The translations under genes were made by a program, and so were the position numbers. The notes under the pieces are model-generated. The model was not told where the DNA came from, did not search any database, and saw only the letters and a program-made list of their open reading frames with translations. Shown piece by piece: positions 8,947 through 17,733 of a DNA stretch of 64,000 nucleotides; position 1 is the stretch's first letter; each line of letters starts with the position of its first letter. Source of the stretch: DASRFR01 sp035651455 (GTDB lineage: Bacteria > Acidobacteriota > Terriglobia > Terriglobales > Acidobacteriaceae); NCBI GenBank assembly GCA_035651455.1, contig DASRFR010000003.1, positions 124,001-188,000 of the forward strand. The letters run 5' to 3'.

Positions 8947-9792
8947 TGAAATGTACTCTTTGATGTATTCGTCCCTGGTGTGAGCGAGTTGTTGCAGGTC
9001 TCCATCGAAAATGATTTTGCCGTCCTTAAGAATCAGGAAAGACATGGGCACTTCACCGCGGGCTCCGGCCGGGAGCGGTTGCATTTGATTACTGCGCGCA
9101 TCGAAGTAATGGTTGGCCATGATGAACGCGTCCTGAAGGCGGTGTGTCACCAGCAGGGAACTGGTTTTCGAGACGTCGCGCTGTTTGATGATTAATTCGA
9201 CGATGCGGGTCGATGTAACTGGATCCAACCCCCCGGTGGGCGAGTCGTACAAAATGAGCTCCGGATGGGTGATGATAGCCCTGGCGATTGCCACGCGTCG
9301 CCGCATGCCTCCGGAAAGTTCCGCCGGCAGCATGTCGACCGTATGCTCCAGTTCCACAAAGCGAAGGGCCTCGCGCACGCGCGATTCAATTTCCTCTTCC
9401 GGGACATTTCCTTCTTCAAGCAGCCGGAACGCTACATTGTCACGCACAGTAAGGGAGTCGAAAAGCGCGCTCTCCTGAAACACCATGCCGATGCGGCGGC
9501 GCAGTTCGAACAAGTCCTGTTCCTTCATGCGCGTAATGTCCTGGCCGAGCGTGTAAATACGGCCCGCGTCGGGTTTGATCAAACCCATCGCCAGCTTCAG
9601 GATCGTGGTTTTGCCGGAACCGGCGATACCGAAGATGGCTTTGGTTTCGCCGCGCGCTAGGCGAAAGGAAATACCATTGAGCACAGTGTTACGGCCAAAG
9701 GAGATGGAGACATCCTCAAACACCACCACATCGGGTACAGCGGCGTCACTTGCCGGTTCGGTTTGTCCCAGTGTCAGCGGAGGAGCAGCCAT
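8944..9792 (-). CDS. Mla-type ABC transporter ATP-binding protein
   Basis: ATPase subunit of an MlaFE-like phospholipid/hydrophobic-substrate transporter at the inner membrane (282 aa). Walker A is GIAGSGKT (55-62), the Q-loop glutamine is Q106, the signature is LSGGMRRR (159-166), and Walker B is LILYDSPTGGLDP. In the last motif Ser184 replaces the usual catalytic Glu after Asp183. The H-loop is VTHRLQDA. The gene lies 3 bp downstream of its permease partner, so translation is probably coupled. No MlaD/MCE substrate-binding gene is adjacent; it may be encoded elsewhere. The C-terminus (about 235-282) matches the usual extension of this subfamily. Confidence 0.9.
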   Translation of the reverse strand: MAAPPLTLGQTEPASDAAVPDVVVFEDVSISFGRNTVLNGISFRLARGETKAIFGIAGSGKTTILKLAMGLIKPDAGRIYTLGQDITRMKEQDLFELRRRIGMVFQESALFDSLTVRDNVAFRLLEEGNVPEEEIESRVREALRFVELEHTVDMLPAELSGGMRRRVAIARAIITHPELILYDSPTGGLDPVTSTRIVELIIKQRDVSKTSSLLVTHRLQDAFIMANHYFDARSNQMQPLPAGARGEVPMSFLILKDGKIIFDGDLQQLAHTRDEYIKEYIS

Positions 9793-9795
9793 AAG

Positions 9796-10608
9796 CTATC
9801 GTAATCCGATCAACTCGATCATCAGGCGGGTCAGGAAGAAGTTTGTGATCAGAATGAGCGTCATCGACGCCACGACAGACTGAGTAGTCGAGCGGCCCAC
9901 GCCCTGCGTTCCGCCAGTAGTCGTGAGGCCGTAAAAGCATCCCACCGTAGCGATCAGAAAGCCGTAACAGACGGGTTGGACCAGTCCGGTAAAGACATCA
10001 CCGAAGGCCAGAATCTGCCATGCGGACGTCCAATACTGGTGGGTGTCCAGGCCGAGCATTATCACGGCAACAAAGCTCCCCCCGACCAGTCCACATAAAT
10101 CGGCAATAATGGTGAGGAAAAACAACATGACGACGGTGGCTACCACGCGTGGCGTGACTAATTTCTTGCTGGGATCTGTTCCCAGCGCTCGCATGGCATC
10201 GATCTGCTCGGTAACCGCCATCGAGCCTAGTTCGCTGGCCATGCCCGAAGAATTCCGTCCAGCCACCATGAGCGCGGTGATCACCGGGCCCAACTGCCGA
10301 ACCATGCCGACGGATACGAGTTGCGATATGAGAGTGAGAGAGCCGAAGCGTTCCAGAGTACTGGCGCTGTTCAGGGCGAGCGCTGCACCGGTGAACGCTC
10401 CTGAAAGCACGGCGACGGGCAGGGAGCCGACCCCGATCAAATCAGCCTGCTGGACCATGTCGGCCATGTATAGTGGCCGTCTAAAGAGGTTGGCAATCGA
10501 CTGCGCGGCAAGCAGCGCGTATTCCTGAACGGCCAGGACCTTTTCTTTGGCAAAATCGGCAGGCGAGATCAGTTCCATGCAATCAGGAAGCCCCGCCGGT
10601 TCACCCAC
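9796..10608 (-). CDS. Mla-type ABC transporter permease (MlaE family)
   Basis: Integral membrane permease of an MlaFE-like transporter. The conserved MlaE signature is present: GPVITALMVAGRNSSGMASELGSM, then VTEQIDAMRALGTDP (the coupling segment that contacts the ATPase). Five to six hydrophobic helices follow, with a C-terminal membrane span. The 270-aa frame starts at a GTG; an internal ATG whose codon ends at 10578 (MELISPADF) would give 260 aa and is equally plausible, as neither has a convincing ribosome-binding site. It is the first gene of a two-gene unit with the ATPase, 3 bp apart. Confidence 0.9.
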   Translation of the reverse strand: MGEPAGLPDCMELISPADFAKEKVLAVQEYALLAAQSIANLFRRPLYMADMVQQADLIGVGSLPVAVLSGAFTGAALALNSASTLERFGSLTLISQLVSVGMVRQLGPVITALMVAGRNSSGMASELGSMAVTEQIDAMRALGTDPSKKLVTPRVVATVVMLFFLTIIADLCGLVGGSFVAVIMLGLDTHQYWTSAWQILAFGDVFTGLVQPVCYGFLIATVGCFYGLTTTGGTQGVGRSTTQSVVASMTLILITNFFLTRLMIELIGLR

Positions 10609-10640
10609 GCGCAGGACGGCGAGCCTGACGGAACTATAAC

Positions 10641-10669
10641 AGCTACTAGCAGCTAGCTTCTAGCTACTA
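10641..10669. repeat. AGCTA-rich short repeat cluster
   Basis: A 29-bp stretch built from AGCTA/TAGCT units. It contains AGCTACT twice as a direct repeat (10641-10647 and 10662-10668). A perfect inverted repeat, AGCTAG-3 nt-CTAGCT, lies at 10651-10665. It sits 33 bp upstream of the mlaE-like start. Confidence 0.6.
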
Positions 10670-10732
10670 ACCAGCGACTCGGTTAAGAGGTAGTCGTGAC
10701 TGGCACACGGACGACGAACGGGGTTGAACGCA

Positions 10733-10770
10733 ACCTGGAACGTGAATGCAAACCTGGAACGAATGCAAAC
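10733..10770. repeat. Tandem 19-20-bp direct repeat
   Basis: Two adjacent near-identical copies: ACCTGGAACGTGAATGCAAA at 10733-10752, then an abutting copy at about 10752-10770 that lacks the TG dinucleotide. It lies between the response-regulator stop (10815) and the mlaE-like start (10608). No function is evident. Confidence 0.6.
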
Positions 10771-10814
10771 ACTTCTGACAAGAGAGGCCCTGGGTGATAC
10801 CTACCTTCTTGCGT

Positions 10815-12248
10815 TTAATCGCGTCCCTTTTTCCTGATCTCGATGTTCAGGCGCTTAATCTTCTGGTTCAGGGTGGATAGAGGCACACGGAAACGCTCAG
10901 CCGCATCGGTCTGATTCCAGCCGCATTTCTCCAGCATCTCCATGATAATGCGCCGCTCGCAATCTTCCATTATGTCGAACAGGGAAGCATCCGGTCTGTG
11001 CTCGAGAATCGGAACCGTGGTGCCACGGCCCGAAATATGATCGGGCAAAAGGTCCACACCTATTTCGACTCCCGATGACAAAACCACGGCACGCTCCACG
11101 ACATTTTCCAGTTCCCGCACATTGCCAGGGAACGAGTAGCTCATCAGGGGCCGCAGACTCTCGGTGGTCATGCGCCGTAATGGACGTTCGTTCTCGTCCG
11201 AATACTTTTTCAGGAAGAAATCGAGCAGGAGCGGAATATCTTCCTTGCGTTGCCGTAGCGGAGGCAGGTCGATGGTGATGACGTTGAGGCGATAAAACAA
11301 GTCTTCGCGGAACTTGCCCTCGCGCACCAGCTGCCGCAAGTCCACGTTGGTGGCGGCGATGATACGAACATCCACCTGTATCTCATGCACTCCGCCCAGG
11401 TGCATGAATTTTCTGTCTTGCAGGACGCGCAGGATCTTGCTCTGCGTCTCCATGCTCATGGTGCCGATCTCGTCGAGGAACAGGGTTCCACGGTCCGCCA
11501 CTTCGAACAGCCCCTTCTTCGAAGCAACGGCGCTGGTAAACGCGCCTTTGACGTGACCGAACAGAGTGGACTCCAAGAGGTCAGGCGGCATGGACCCGGT
11601 ATTCACGGGCACGAAGGGCCGATCGCGCCGGGGCGAATTCAAGTGAATCGCCTTGGCGATAAGTTCCTTTCCGGTGCCGCTTTCGCCTTGCAGCAACACA
11701 GTCGAGCGGCTGGGCGCGACTTGAGCGACCAGGTCGAAAATCTTGAGCATGGGCTCTGACTTGCCCACGATGTTTTCGAAGTTGTATCGCTGTTTGAGGG
11801 CGCGCTTAAGTTGGACGTTTTCTTCTTCTGCACGCCGCCACGCCACAGCCGCTCGCACATCGGCCAGTAATTTCTCGTTATCCCAGGGTTTCTGGATGAA
11901 ATTTGAGGCGCCCGACTGCATGGCGCGCACCGCATTTTCCACGGTACCGTACGCGGTAATCATGATGACGGAGAGGTGCGGGTCCTGCGCATGGAGGTCA
12001 GCGAGGACATCAAGGCCGTTGCGGTCGGGTAACGCCAGGTCCAGCAAAACGAGGTCAAACTCGCGCTCACCAAGACGGGTCAAGCCTTCCTCGGCGGTCG
12101 CGGCCACTTCGATGTGGTATCCCTCCATGCCAAGTAGCGTTTCCAGCGATTCGCGGATCGCCATCTCGTCATCAATGATCAGGATGCTGCCGACCGGCGA
12201 CGGCGTTTCGGTCTCAGGTCGTTGCGAAATCACAGCTGCTTCAGACAT
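10815..12248 (-). CDS. NtrC-family sigma-54-dependent response regulator
   Basis: A 477-aa transcriptional activator. The receiver domain (about 20-138) has phospho-acceptor Asp70 in LVLLDLALPD. The AAA+ domain follows (about 158-385), with Walker A GESGTGKE (188-195), Walker B GTLFLDEIG, and the sigma-54-contacting loop GAFTSA (235-240) in place of the standard GAFTGA. A Fis-type helix-turn-helix lies at about 433-472. The start codon overlaps the end of the upstream histidine kinase gene by 8 bp (ATGTCTGA), so the two are a translationally coupled two-component pair. Its target promoters should be of the -24/-12 type; I did not find a convincing one nearby. Confidence 0.94.
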   Translation of the reverse strand: MSEAAVISQRPETETPSPVGSILIIDDEMAIRESLETLLGMEGYHIEVAATAEEGLTRLGEREFDLVLLDLALPDRNGLDVLADLHAQDPHLSVIMITAYGTVENAVRAMQSGASNFIQKPWDNEKLLADVRAAVAWRRAEEENVQLKRALKQRYNFENIVGKSEPMLKIFDLVAQVAPSRSTVLLQGESGTGKELIAKAIHLNSPRRDRPFVPVNTGSMPPDLLESTLFGHVKGAFTSAVASKKGLFEVADRGTLFLDEIGTMSMETQSKILRVLQDRKFMHLGGVHEIQVDVRIIAATNVDLRQLVREGKFREDLFYRLNVITIDLPPLRQRKEDIPLLLDFFLKKYSDENERPLRRMTTESLRPLMSYSFPGNVRELENVVERAVVLSSGVEIGVDLLPDHISGRGTTVPILEHRPDASLFDIMEDCERRIIMEMLEKCGWNQTDAAERFRVPLSTLNQKIKRLNIEIRKKGRD

Positions 12249-15069
12249 TGACAGCCTTTCTGGTCAGGGGGAAATCCAGGTAGAAGGTAGTTCCTTCGCC
12301 CGGGCGGCTTTCGACGCGGATCTTGCCCGCATGCTCCTGGATAATGCCGTAGCTCACTGAGAGGCCCAAGCCTGTGCCGCGCTTCTGGCCGTCTTTTGCG
12401 CCGTTCTTGGTGGTGAAGAACGGATCGTAGATTCTGTGAATGTGTTCCTGGGCGATGCCGCTGCCGGTATCGGAGATAACGACGCTAACGTTGTCGCCAT
12501 TGGAGCTGACAACCCGCAGCACGCCGCCGTTCGGCATGGCGTCCTTCGCATTCAGGAACAGGTTGAGGAATACCTGCTGCAAGCGTCCGGGATTGCCCTG
12601 GATGGTGGGAAGATCGCGATAGAGATCATCCTCGACCCGCACCCGCCCGGTTTTGAACTGATGCTCCAGCAGCGCGAGCGTGTCGGTGATCACCTTGTTC
12701 AACTGTACTTCCGTAAATTCCGATCCGCTGGTACGCGAGAAATTCAAAAGGTTGTTAACTATTTCCGAGGCCCGGAAGGTTTGTCGGGTGATCTTTTCCA
12801 GAAGCGCCGATCTGTGCGGATCGCCCTGCAGCTGTTTCGAGAGCATCTGCGCGTAGGAGGAGATCACCGCTAAAGGTGTATTCACTTCGTGGGCCACGCC
12901 CGCCGCCAGCAGGCCGATGGACGACAGCTTGTCGGATTGCGACAGCTGGGCTTCGAGCTCCATGCGTTCGGTGATGTCGTCCATGATGATCAGGCGTCCG
13001 ATCACGTTGAATTTGCGCGTGACCAGCGGTGCGATGGCGACATTGACGGTGCGGGTCTCACCGGTGGGCGTATTCATCCGGAACTTGTAGAGATTGTGAA
13101 TGCCGGGATTCTGCCGGACCCGGTAAAATTCCTCTACGAATTCCGGCGGGAATACTTCGCCCAGGGGCCGCGTCAGCGCTTGCCAACGTGGCAGGGCATA
13201 CATGACTTCCATCTGCGCGTTCCACGACTCAATTCGGTCCTCGAGGTCGACCGCGAGCACGCCCACGTTGATCGACTCCACGATGTTTTCGTTGAAGTCC
13301 TTCAGCCGTTCGTACTCGGTGACCTTTTGTTCAAGCGAGGCATAAAGGCGAGCATTCTGGATCGCGATGCCCAGATATCCTGCGAGCGTTTCCAGCAGTT
13401 CGATATCTTCGCTGGAAAGGAAGTCTCCCTCGCTGGTTTTGCCCAAGCCGAGCACGGCAACTACGTTCTTCTGCGCGACACAAGGTATGTAGTAATTCAA
13501 ATCCAGGGAGGCGATTGCATTCTGCGCGCCCGGAGTTTCGCGGGGCACCTGGTGCGTGTTGTCGAAAAACAGGTGGCCGGCCTCAGTTTCGGGACGACGC
13601 TCGGCCAAGAAGCTCAAATCAAGGTTCCTGTTGGGGTGAATGCCGTAGGACTTCGCCAGGGTGAACGGTTGTTTTTCCTCGCCTGTTCCCAGGAAGATGG
13701 CGACGCGATCCACCAGCAGCGTGCGCGACAAACGATCGATGGCCGACTCCAGCGTCTTGTCAAGGTCAGTCTCTGAGCTTAGTTCGCGCCCGAACTCAAT
13801 CAACGTTTTTCGATAGTCGTAACGCGTGTGATAGAAGAACTGATCCAGCCGCTCCTGGATCCACTTACGCACCGGGTCGAACAGCAGCGCGGTTACAACC
13901 ATCGCCAAAATCAACCCCACCGGCCCGGAACTTGGCACTCGCGCGTGCACCAGTTCGGCGACGCCCGCGACCAGCGCAAAATACATTCCGACCACGGCGG
14001 CCGCGGCCAGCGTGTATGCCATGCCGCGCTTGAAAATCAGGTCCACGTCCATCAATCGGTAACGGAAGATGGCGTAACCGAAAGTAAGCGGCAGGAGAGC
14101 CAGGGAAAGCACAGAGACCACTTTCATCTCCGAACTCGGCAGCGATCCCCAGAGGAAGGGAATGACGTAGAAGAGCGTGAAGGGTGTAATGGCAAGGATG
14201 GTGCCGCGCGTCACCCACTTGAGTTGCTGGCGCAGAATTGGCGTGCTTGCCCGACGATAGCTGTACCAGAGGACTCCCGCAGCCGCTACGAAGAAAGCCG
14301 CGAGGTAAGCCATCTGCAGCCGGTCCAGGTTCCACCGCAAACGCTCGCTGGCGTTGGCAAACTCGAACGCGGTCACATAAATAACGAGCAGCATGGCGCC
14401 CGGCAGATATACCAACGGGATCAGCCACGGACGCCGGCGGACGAAGCCACGGCGCTCCGGGAACGTCAGCACAAAGTGCAGGAACAGCGCCGGCTGCAGC
14501 AACCAGGCAACTTCATTTCCCCAGAAGATGGTCCAGTCAAACTGGTTGAGCTTGCCTGTGTATTTGAAGCAGTAAAAGATGAACGAGACCAGACAGAAAA
14601 TGTAGAAGTGGGTAGAACCGGGCGCGGTCCAGCGGCGTAGCAGCACGTAAACGCCTATGCCGAGGTAAATCAGGCCAATCAGCCGCAGCCAGTTGAAGAG
14701 TGACCGTTCCGCTGGAACCAGTACCAGTTGAATATCCAGCGGCACCGTACCGCGTTCCAGAGAGTAGCTTGCCTTGGACCATACTCCAGCGCGATAGAGT
14801 TGCCGCTCCAGTTCAGGGGTGCTGCGGACATCCGTTTTGCCCACGGACAACAGCGTGTCACCGACCTTGATGCCCGCCTTGGCCCCTGGCCCGTCCGCCT
14901 CAACCCGATTCGCGACCAGACGACCAGCGCTCTCAACCCACCACACGCCATCGTACGGAATCTCGAATTGCTGCTCTTTCTGGAAATTAATCCAGGCGAG
15001 CGTCGCCGCGGCAGTGGTCAGCAGAGCCAAAACGACTGCGTAGAACCCAGCTTGGAATTCCCTATTCAT
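12241..15069 (-). CDS. Membrane sensor histidine kinase (PDZ-TM-GAF-PAS-HisKA-HATPase)
   Basis: Sensor partner of the adjacent NtrC-type regulator, 942 aa. After an N-terminal membrane anchor there is a PDZ-like domain (the 'AKAGIKVGDTLLSVG' region). A block of seven or so transmembrane helices follows, then a GAF domain, then a PAS domain preceding HisKA. The phospho-acceptor is His727 in GVAHEVNTPLA, and the HATPase domain has DTGSGI and GTGLGLSVSYGI. The ATG whose codon ends at 15069 (MNREFQAGFYAVVLALL) gives a clean membrane anchor; the open frame extends 29 codons upstream without family-like sequence. A periplasmic PDZ fused to a polytopic sensor is distinctive and suggests detection of an envelope or peptide signal (inference). 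Confidence 0.92.
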   Translation of the reverse strand: MNREFQAGFYAVVLALLTTAAATLAWINFQKEQQFEIPYDGVWWVESAGRLVANRVEADGPGAKAGIKVGDTLLSVGKTDVRSTPELERQLYRAGVWSKASYSLERGTVPLDIQLVLVPAERSLFNWLRLIGLIYLGIGVYVLLRRWTAPGSTHFYIFCLVSFIFYCFKYTGKLNQFDWTIFWGNEVAWLLQPALFLHFVLTFPERRGFVRRRPWLIPLVYLPGAMLLVIYVTAFEFANASERLRWNLDRLQMAYLAAFFVAAAGVLWYSYRRASTPILRQQLKWVTRGTILAITPFTLFYVIPFLWGSLPSSEMKVVSVLSLALLPLTFGYAIFRYRLMDVDLIFKRGMAYTLAAAAVVGMYFALVAGVAELVHARVPSSGPVGLILAMVVTALLFDPVRKWIQERLDQFFYHTRYDYRKTLIEFGRELSSETDLDKTLESAIDRLSRTLLVDRVAIFLGTGEEKQPFTLAKSYGIHPNRNLDLSFLAERRPETEAGHLFFDNTHQVPRETPGAQNAIASLDLNYYIPCVAQKNVVAVLGLGKTSEGDFLSSEDIELLETLAGYLGIAIQNARLYASLEQKVTEYERLKDFNENIVESINVGVLAVDLEDRIESWNAQMEVMYALPRWQALTRPLGEVFPPEFVEEFYRVRQNPGIHNLYKFRMNTPTGETRTVNVAIAPLVTRKFNVIGRLIIMDDITERMELEAQLSQSDKLSSIGLLAAGVAHEVNTPLAVISSYAQMLSKQLQGDPHRSALLEKITRQTFRASEIVNNLLNFSRTSGSEFTEVQLNKVITDTLALLEHQFKTGRVRVEDDLYRDLPTIQGNPGRLQQVFLNLFLNAKDAMPNGGVLRVVSSNGDNVSVVISDTGSGIAQEHIHRIYDPFFTTKNGAKDGQKRGTGLGLSVSYGIIQEHAGKIRVESRPGEGTTFYLDFPLTRKAVNV

Positions 15070-15426
15070 GGATAAGACTGGCGGCGCACCATGGACCGGC
15101 GGGGAAAAACTGCCCTGCTTCTTTCTGAGCAACTTAGGTGCCAAGACACGGCGCATAGTGGGAATTGGTAAGTGGCTTTCCTGCAGCCACTTCCATGATT
15201 ATAGAAGCGGGATTGCCAGTCTGCTACGGGTTTTGGAAACCTTCTCTAGAATTACGTATCCAGCTTATCCAGCCAATACCTTAGCAAGGCCAGAATCATC
15301 CTGTAGCGCCAGAAGTCCCTGAAAGCAAAGAGATTGTCACCATCTCCGGTCAGCTCTGGATGACGACTTTCTCTTCTGCCAGGGGTTTCTAATGACTAGC
15401 GGGAACGACCCGCAGGAGAAAACATA
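15070..15426. other. Divergent intergenic region, kinase / small secreted protein
   Basis: 357 bp without a supported gene. It must hold the outward promoters of the minus-strand kinase operon and of the small exported protein. I see no confident -35/-10 pair. The only clear structure is a short inverted repeat, GCGGG-5 nt-CCCGC (15399-15413), that abuts the AGGAG ribosome-binding site (15414-15418) of the next gene. It could weakly modulate initiation. Confidence 0.4.
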
Positions 15427-15816
15427 ATGAAACGCAGTTTGCTTACTTTGACACTCGCTATGTCTTTTGGATCATTGGTGGCATTCGGTCAAAGCAACGC
15501 GACTCCGAGCGTGCCGGCTCCCGATCGGAACCAGGAGCAGCAGGATATCAACCGCGATGCTCGGCAGCGCGACCGCGCCGTCCAGGCGACACGGGATGCG
15601 CATCGTGACACGGTGAACGATCAGAATGACGTGCGTAAAGATCGTGCCCAACTGCATCGTGACATGCAGAATGGCGACCGCGCCGCCGCGGAGCGCGACC
15701 GTGCGGATATGCGGCGCGATATGCGTGAAACAAAGGCCGATCGCGCCCGCACGCATGAGGGCATGAAGCACGTTCACAAGGCCCAGCGTGACATCAACCA
15801 GGACAAAAAGCAGTAA
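15427..15816 (+). CDS. Small exported Asp/Arg-rich protein
   Basis: A 129-aa exported protein of unknown function. Residues 1-21 are a signal peptide (MKRSLLTLTLAMSFGSLVAFG). The mature part is extremely hydrophilic and almost lacks aromatic residues. It is dominated by D, R, H, K, Q and N in a loosely repeated pattern 'RD....R' (for example RDARQRDRAVQATRDAHRDT), predicted as one long helix or disordered chain. AGGAG sits 8 nt before the ATG. The composition resembles envelope-stress or nucleic-acid/metal-interacting periplasmic proteins only superficially, so no role is assigned. It is followed by a strong terminator and forms a single-gene unit. Confidence 0.75.
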   Translation: MKRSLLTLTLAMSFGSLVAFGQSNATPSVPAPDRNQEQQDINRDARQRDRAVQATRDAHRDTVNDQNDVRKDRAQLHRDMQNGDRAAAERDRADMRRDMRETKADRARTHEGMKHVHKAQRDINQDKKQ

Positions 15817-15864
15817 CCGGTGTGATCGAATAAGAAATCGCTGACGGTCAGATCTTCTACTCAG

Positions 15865-15891
15865 GGCGGCGACGCGTTCGCCGCCTTTTTT
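15865..15891 (+). terminator. Intrinsic terminator
   Basis: A GGCGGCGA stem (15865-15872), 5-nt loop, TCGCCGCC (15878-15885) and six Ts. It ends the transcript of the small exported Asp/Arg-rich protein, just before the convergent cutA gene. Confidence 0.85.
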
Positions 15892-15897
15892 CGTGCA

Positions 15898-16227
15898 TTA
15901 CGATTCCGGGTCCGCCACGCACTCGGCAATCCAGTCCATATACGCGGCGCTTCCATCCTCGATTGCCAGCGCGATGCATTCTGGCACCTCGTAAGAGTGG
16001 AGTTCCTGGATCGCGCTACACACGGCATTGAAAGCGGCAGCGGTAGTTTTGATAAGCAGCAGCCGTTCCTCCGCCTCCTCCAGTTGGTCCTTCCAGCGGT
16101 AAATCGAATCCATGGCCGGCAGGATATTGACGCAGGCCGCCAGTCCCCGCTCGACCAACACGTTGGCAATCCGCCGCGCTTCGTCCTGCGAACTTGCAGT
16201 GCTCAGAACCAGTCGCTTGTCGGTCAT
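15898..16227 (-). CDS. cutA: Divalent-cation tolerance protein CutA
   Basis: A 109-aa protein of the trimeric, PII-like CutA1 family, linked historically to copper tolerance though its biochemical role is unsettled. It begins MTDKRLVLSTASSQDEARRIANVLVERGLAACVNI, with the family-typical 'LAACVNI.P...S.Y.W' block. ECIALAIEDGSAAYMDWI follows near the C-terminus. The open frame continues far upstream (to 16641) across the divergent phosphohexomutase gene, but that part is antisense noise; the ATG ending at 16227 matches the family N-terminus. It is transcribed divergently from the phosphohexomutase, with 99 bp between the start codons. Confidence 0.92.
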   Translation of the reverse strand: MTDKRLVLSTASSQDEARRIANVLVERGLAACVNILPAMDSIYRWKDQLEEAEERLLLIKTTAAAFNAVCSAIQELHSYEVPECIALAIEDGSAAYMDWIAECVADPES

Positions 16228-16326
16228 AGTTCGTCCCTTTAAGACCATCAACATACCCAATCTGGTAATCTTTCGTTGCTTACGCATTTCTGTCGAAGTC
16301 CTGGTCTCTTTACCCCAGTTTGCCAC

Positions 16327-17733
16327 ATGCCAACAGAAATCAAATTCGGCACTTCGGGATGGCGGGCGGTCATGGCGGACGAGTTCACCTTCGCCAACGT
16401 GCGCCGCGCGGTCCACGGTATCGGCCGCTACGTGATATCGCAGCAGCCAGGCGCAGCCCGCGTCATCGTAGCCCGCGATCCGCGCTTCCTCGGTGAGAGC
16501 CTGTGCGCCGTGGCTGCGGACATTCTTTCCGGCTACGGCATCGTCCCGCTGGTGATCGCCGACCCTGCGCCGACGCCGGCGGTATCTTATGCCGTCATCC
16601 AGAGCAAAGCCGATGGCGCTATCAATTTCACAGCGTCTCACAATCCTCCCGAGTACAACGGAATCAAATTTTCCACTCCGGACGGCGCTCCCGCGCTGCC
16701 TGAAGTCACGAATAAAATTGAAGCCGAGATCCTGGCCTGGGACGCAGCGCCCTCAACCCCGGCGCAGGGTCGCCGTGCGCCGGTGGAAAATCTCGATCCG
16801 CGCCGCATGTACCTGTCCCGCATGGGCGAGATTGTCGATCTCGACCAGATCAAGAAAGCCGGACTTAGGGTGTGCTTCGATCCGCTATGGGGATGTGCCC
16901 GCGGTTACTCCGATGCCCTGCTGCGCCAAGCGGGAGTTGAAGTCCACACCGTGCATGACTGCCGCGACGTGCTCTTTGGAGGCCACGCGCCCGAACCCGA
17001 CGACCACCTGCTCGAGTCGCTGCGCACCAAGATGCGGGACACCGACGCCCACATCGGTATCGCCACAGATGGCGATGCCGACCGCTTCGGGATCGTCGAC
17101 CAGGACGGCACTTACTTTCAACCCAACTTCATTATCGCCCTACTATTCGAGTACCTGGTCGAGAGCCGCGGCTGGAATAACGGTGTAGGAAAATCAGTCG
17201 CCACCACGAATCTCATTAATGCCATCGCGCGCAAAAATGGCATCGAACTGCACGAAACGCCGGTGGGATTTAAATACATCGGCGAACTGATAAAAAACGA
17301 CAAGATTGTCATCGGCGGGGAAGAGAGCGCGGGGCTCTCGATCCGGCGTCACGTTCCCGAGAAGGATGGCATCCTTGCCGGCCTGCTGTGTTGTGAGATG
17401 GTGGCGCGCCGAGGCAAGTCGCTGGGGAAACAATTGCAGGAGCTATTTGCCAAAGTTGGTTCCTACTTTCCTCAACGCGAGAACTTCCGCTTGACGCAGC
17501 AGGTGAAAGAGAAGTTCACTGAAAAGTTGCGCCAGGAGCCGCGCGAGTTCGGGGGTCAGCCGGTCAGCGAGGTGGTCCGTAAAGACGGCCTGAAGCTAAT
17601 TCTTAACGACGGGTCATGGGTCTGCTATCGGCTCTCGGGTACGGAACCGGTGGTGCGCGTGTATACGGAAGCGCGCACCGAAAGCGGGCTGAGGGATTTG
17701 GGTAAAGCGGCGAAACAATGGATCTTCGACTAG
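16327..17733 (+). CDS. Phosphoglucomutase/phosphomannomutase family protein
   Basis: An alpha-D-phosphohexomutase of 468 aa that interconverts hexose 1- and 6-phosphates for envelope and storage polysaccharides. All four motifs are visible: phosphoserine loop TASHNPPEYNG with Ser104; metal-binding DGDADR (248-253); sugar-binding GGEESAG; and phosphate-binding RLSGTEPVVRVYTEA. The start at 16327 (MPTEIKFGTSGWRAVM) fits the family; the 17 upstream codons do not. Substrate (glucose, mannose or glucosamine) cannot be settled by eye. The downstream ftsB-like gene overlaps it by 16 bp, so the two are co-transcribed. Confidence 0.93.
   Translation: MPTEIKFGTSGWRAVMADEFTFANVRRAVHGIGRYVISQQPGAARVIVARDPRFLGESLCAVAADILSGYGIVPLVIADPAPTPAVSYAVIQSKADGAINFTASHNPPEYNGIKFSTPDGAPALPEVTNKIEAEILAWDAAPSTPAQGRRAPVENLDPRRMYLSRMGEIVDLDQIKKAGLRVCFDPLWGCARGYSDALLRQAGVEVHTVHDCRDVLFGGHAPEPDDHLLESLRTKMRDTDAHIGIATDGDADRFGIVDQDGTYFQPNFIIALLFEYLVESRGWNNGVGKSVATTNLINAIARKNGIELHETPVGFKYIGELIKNDKIVIGGEESAGLSIRRHVPEKDGILAGLLCCEMVARRGKSLGKQLQELFAKVGSYFPQRENFRLTQQVKEKFTEKLRQEPREFGGQPVSEVVRKDGLKLILNDGSWVCYRLSGTEPVVRVYTEARTESGLRDLGKAAKQWIFD

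Noticed and set aside
10701..10715. TGGCAC resembling the -24 half of a sigma-54 promoter
   Set aside because: The matching GC (TTGC-type) -12 element is not at the required spacing.
12889..14640. Long plus-strand frames (295 and 270 aa) opposite the sensor kinase
   Set aside because: Antisense shadows of a kinase with clear HisKA, HATPase, GAF and PDZ signatures; their composition is not protein-like.
16228..16641. Long N-terminal extension of cutA
   Set aside because: The extra residues are Arg-rich and antisense to the phosphohexomutase gene; the family N-terminus begins at MTDKRL.
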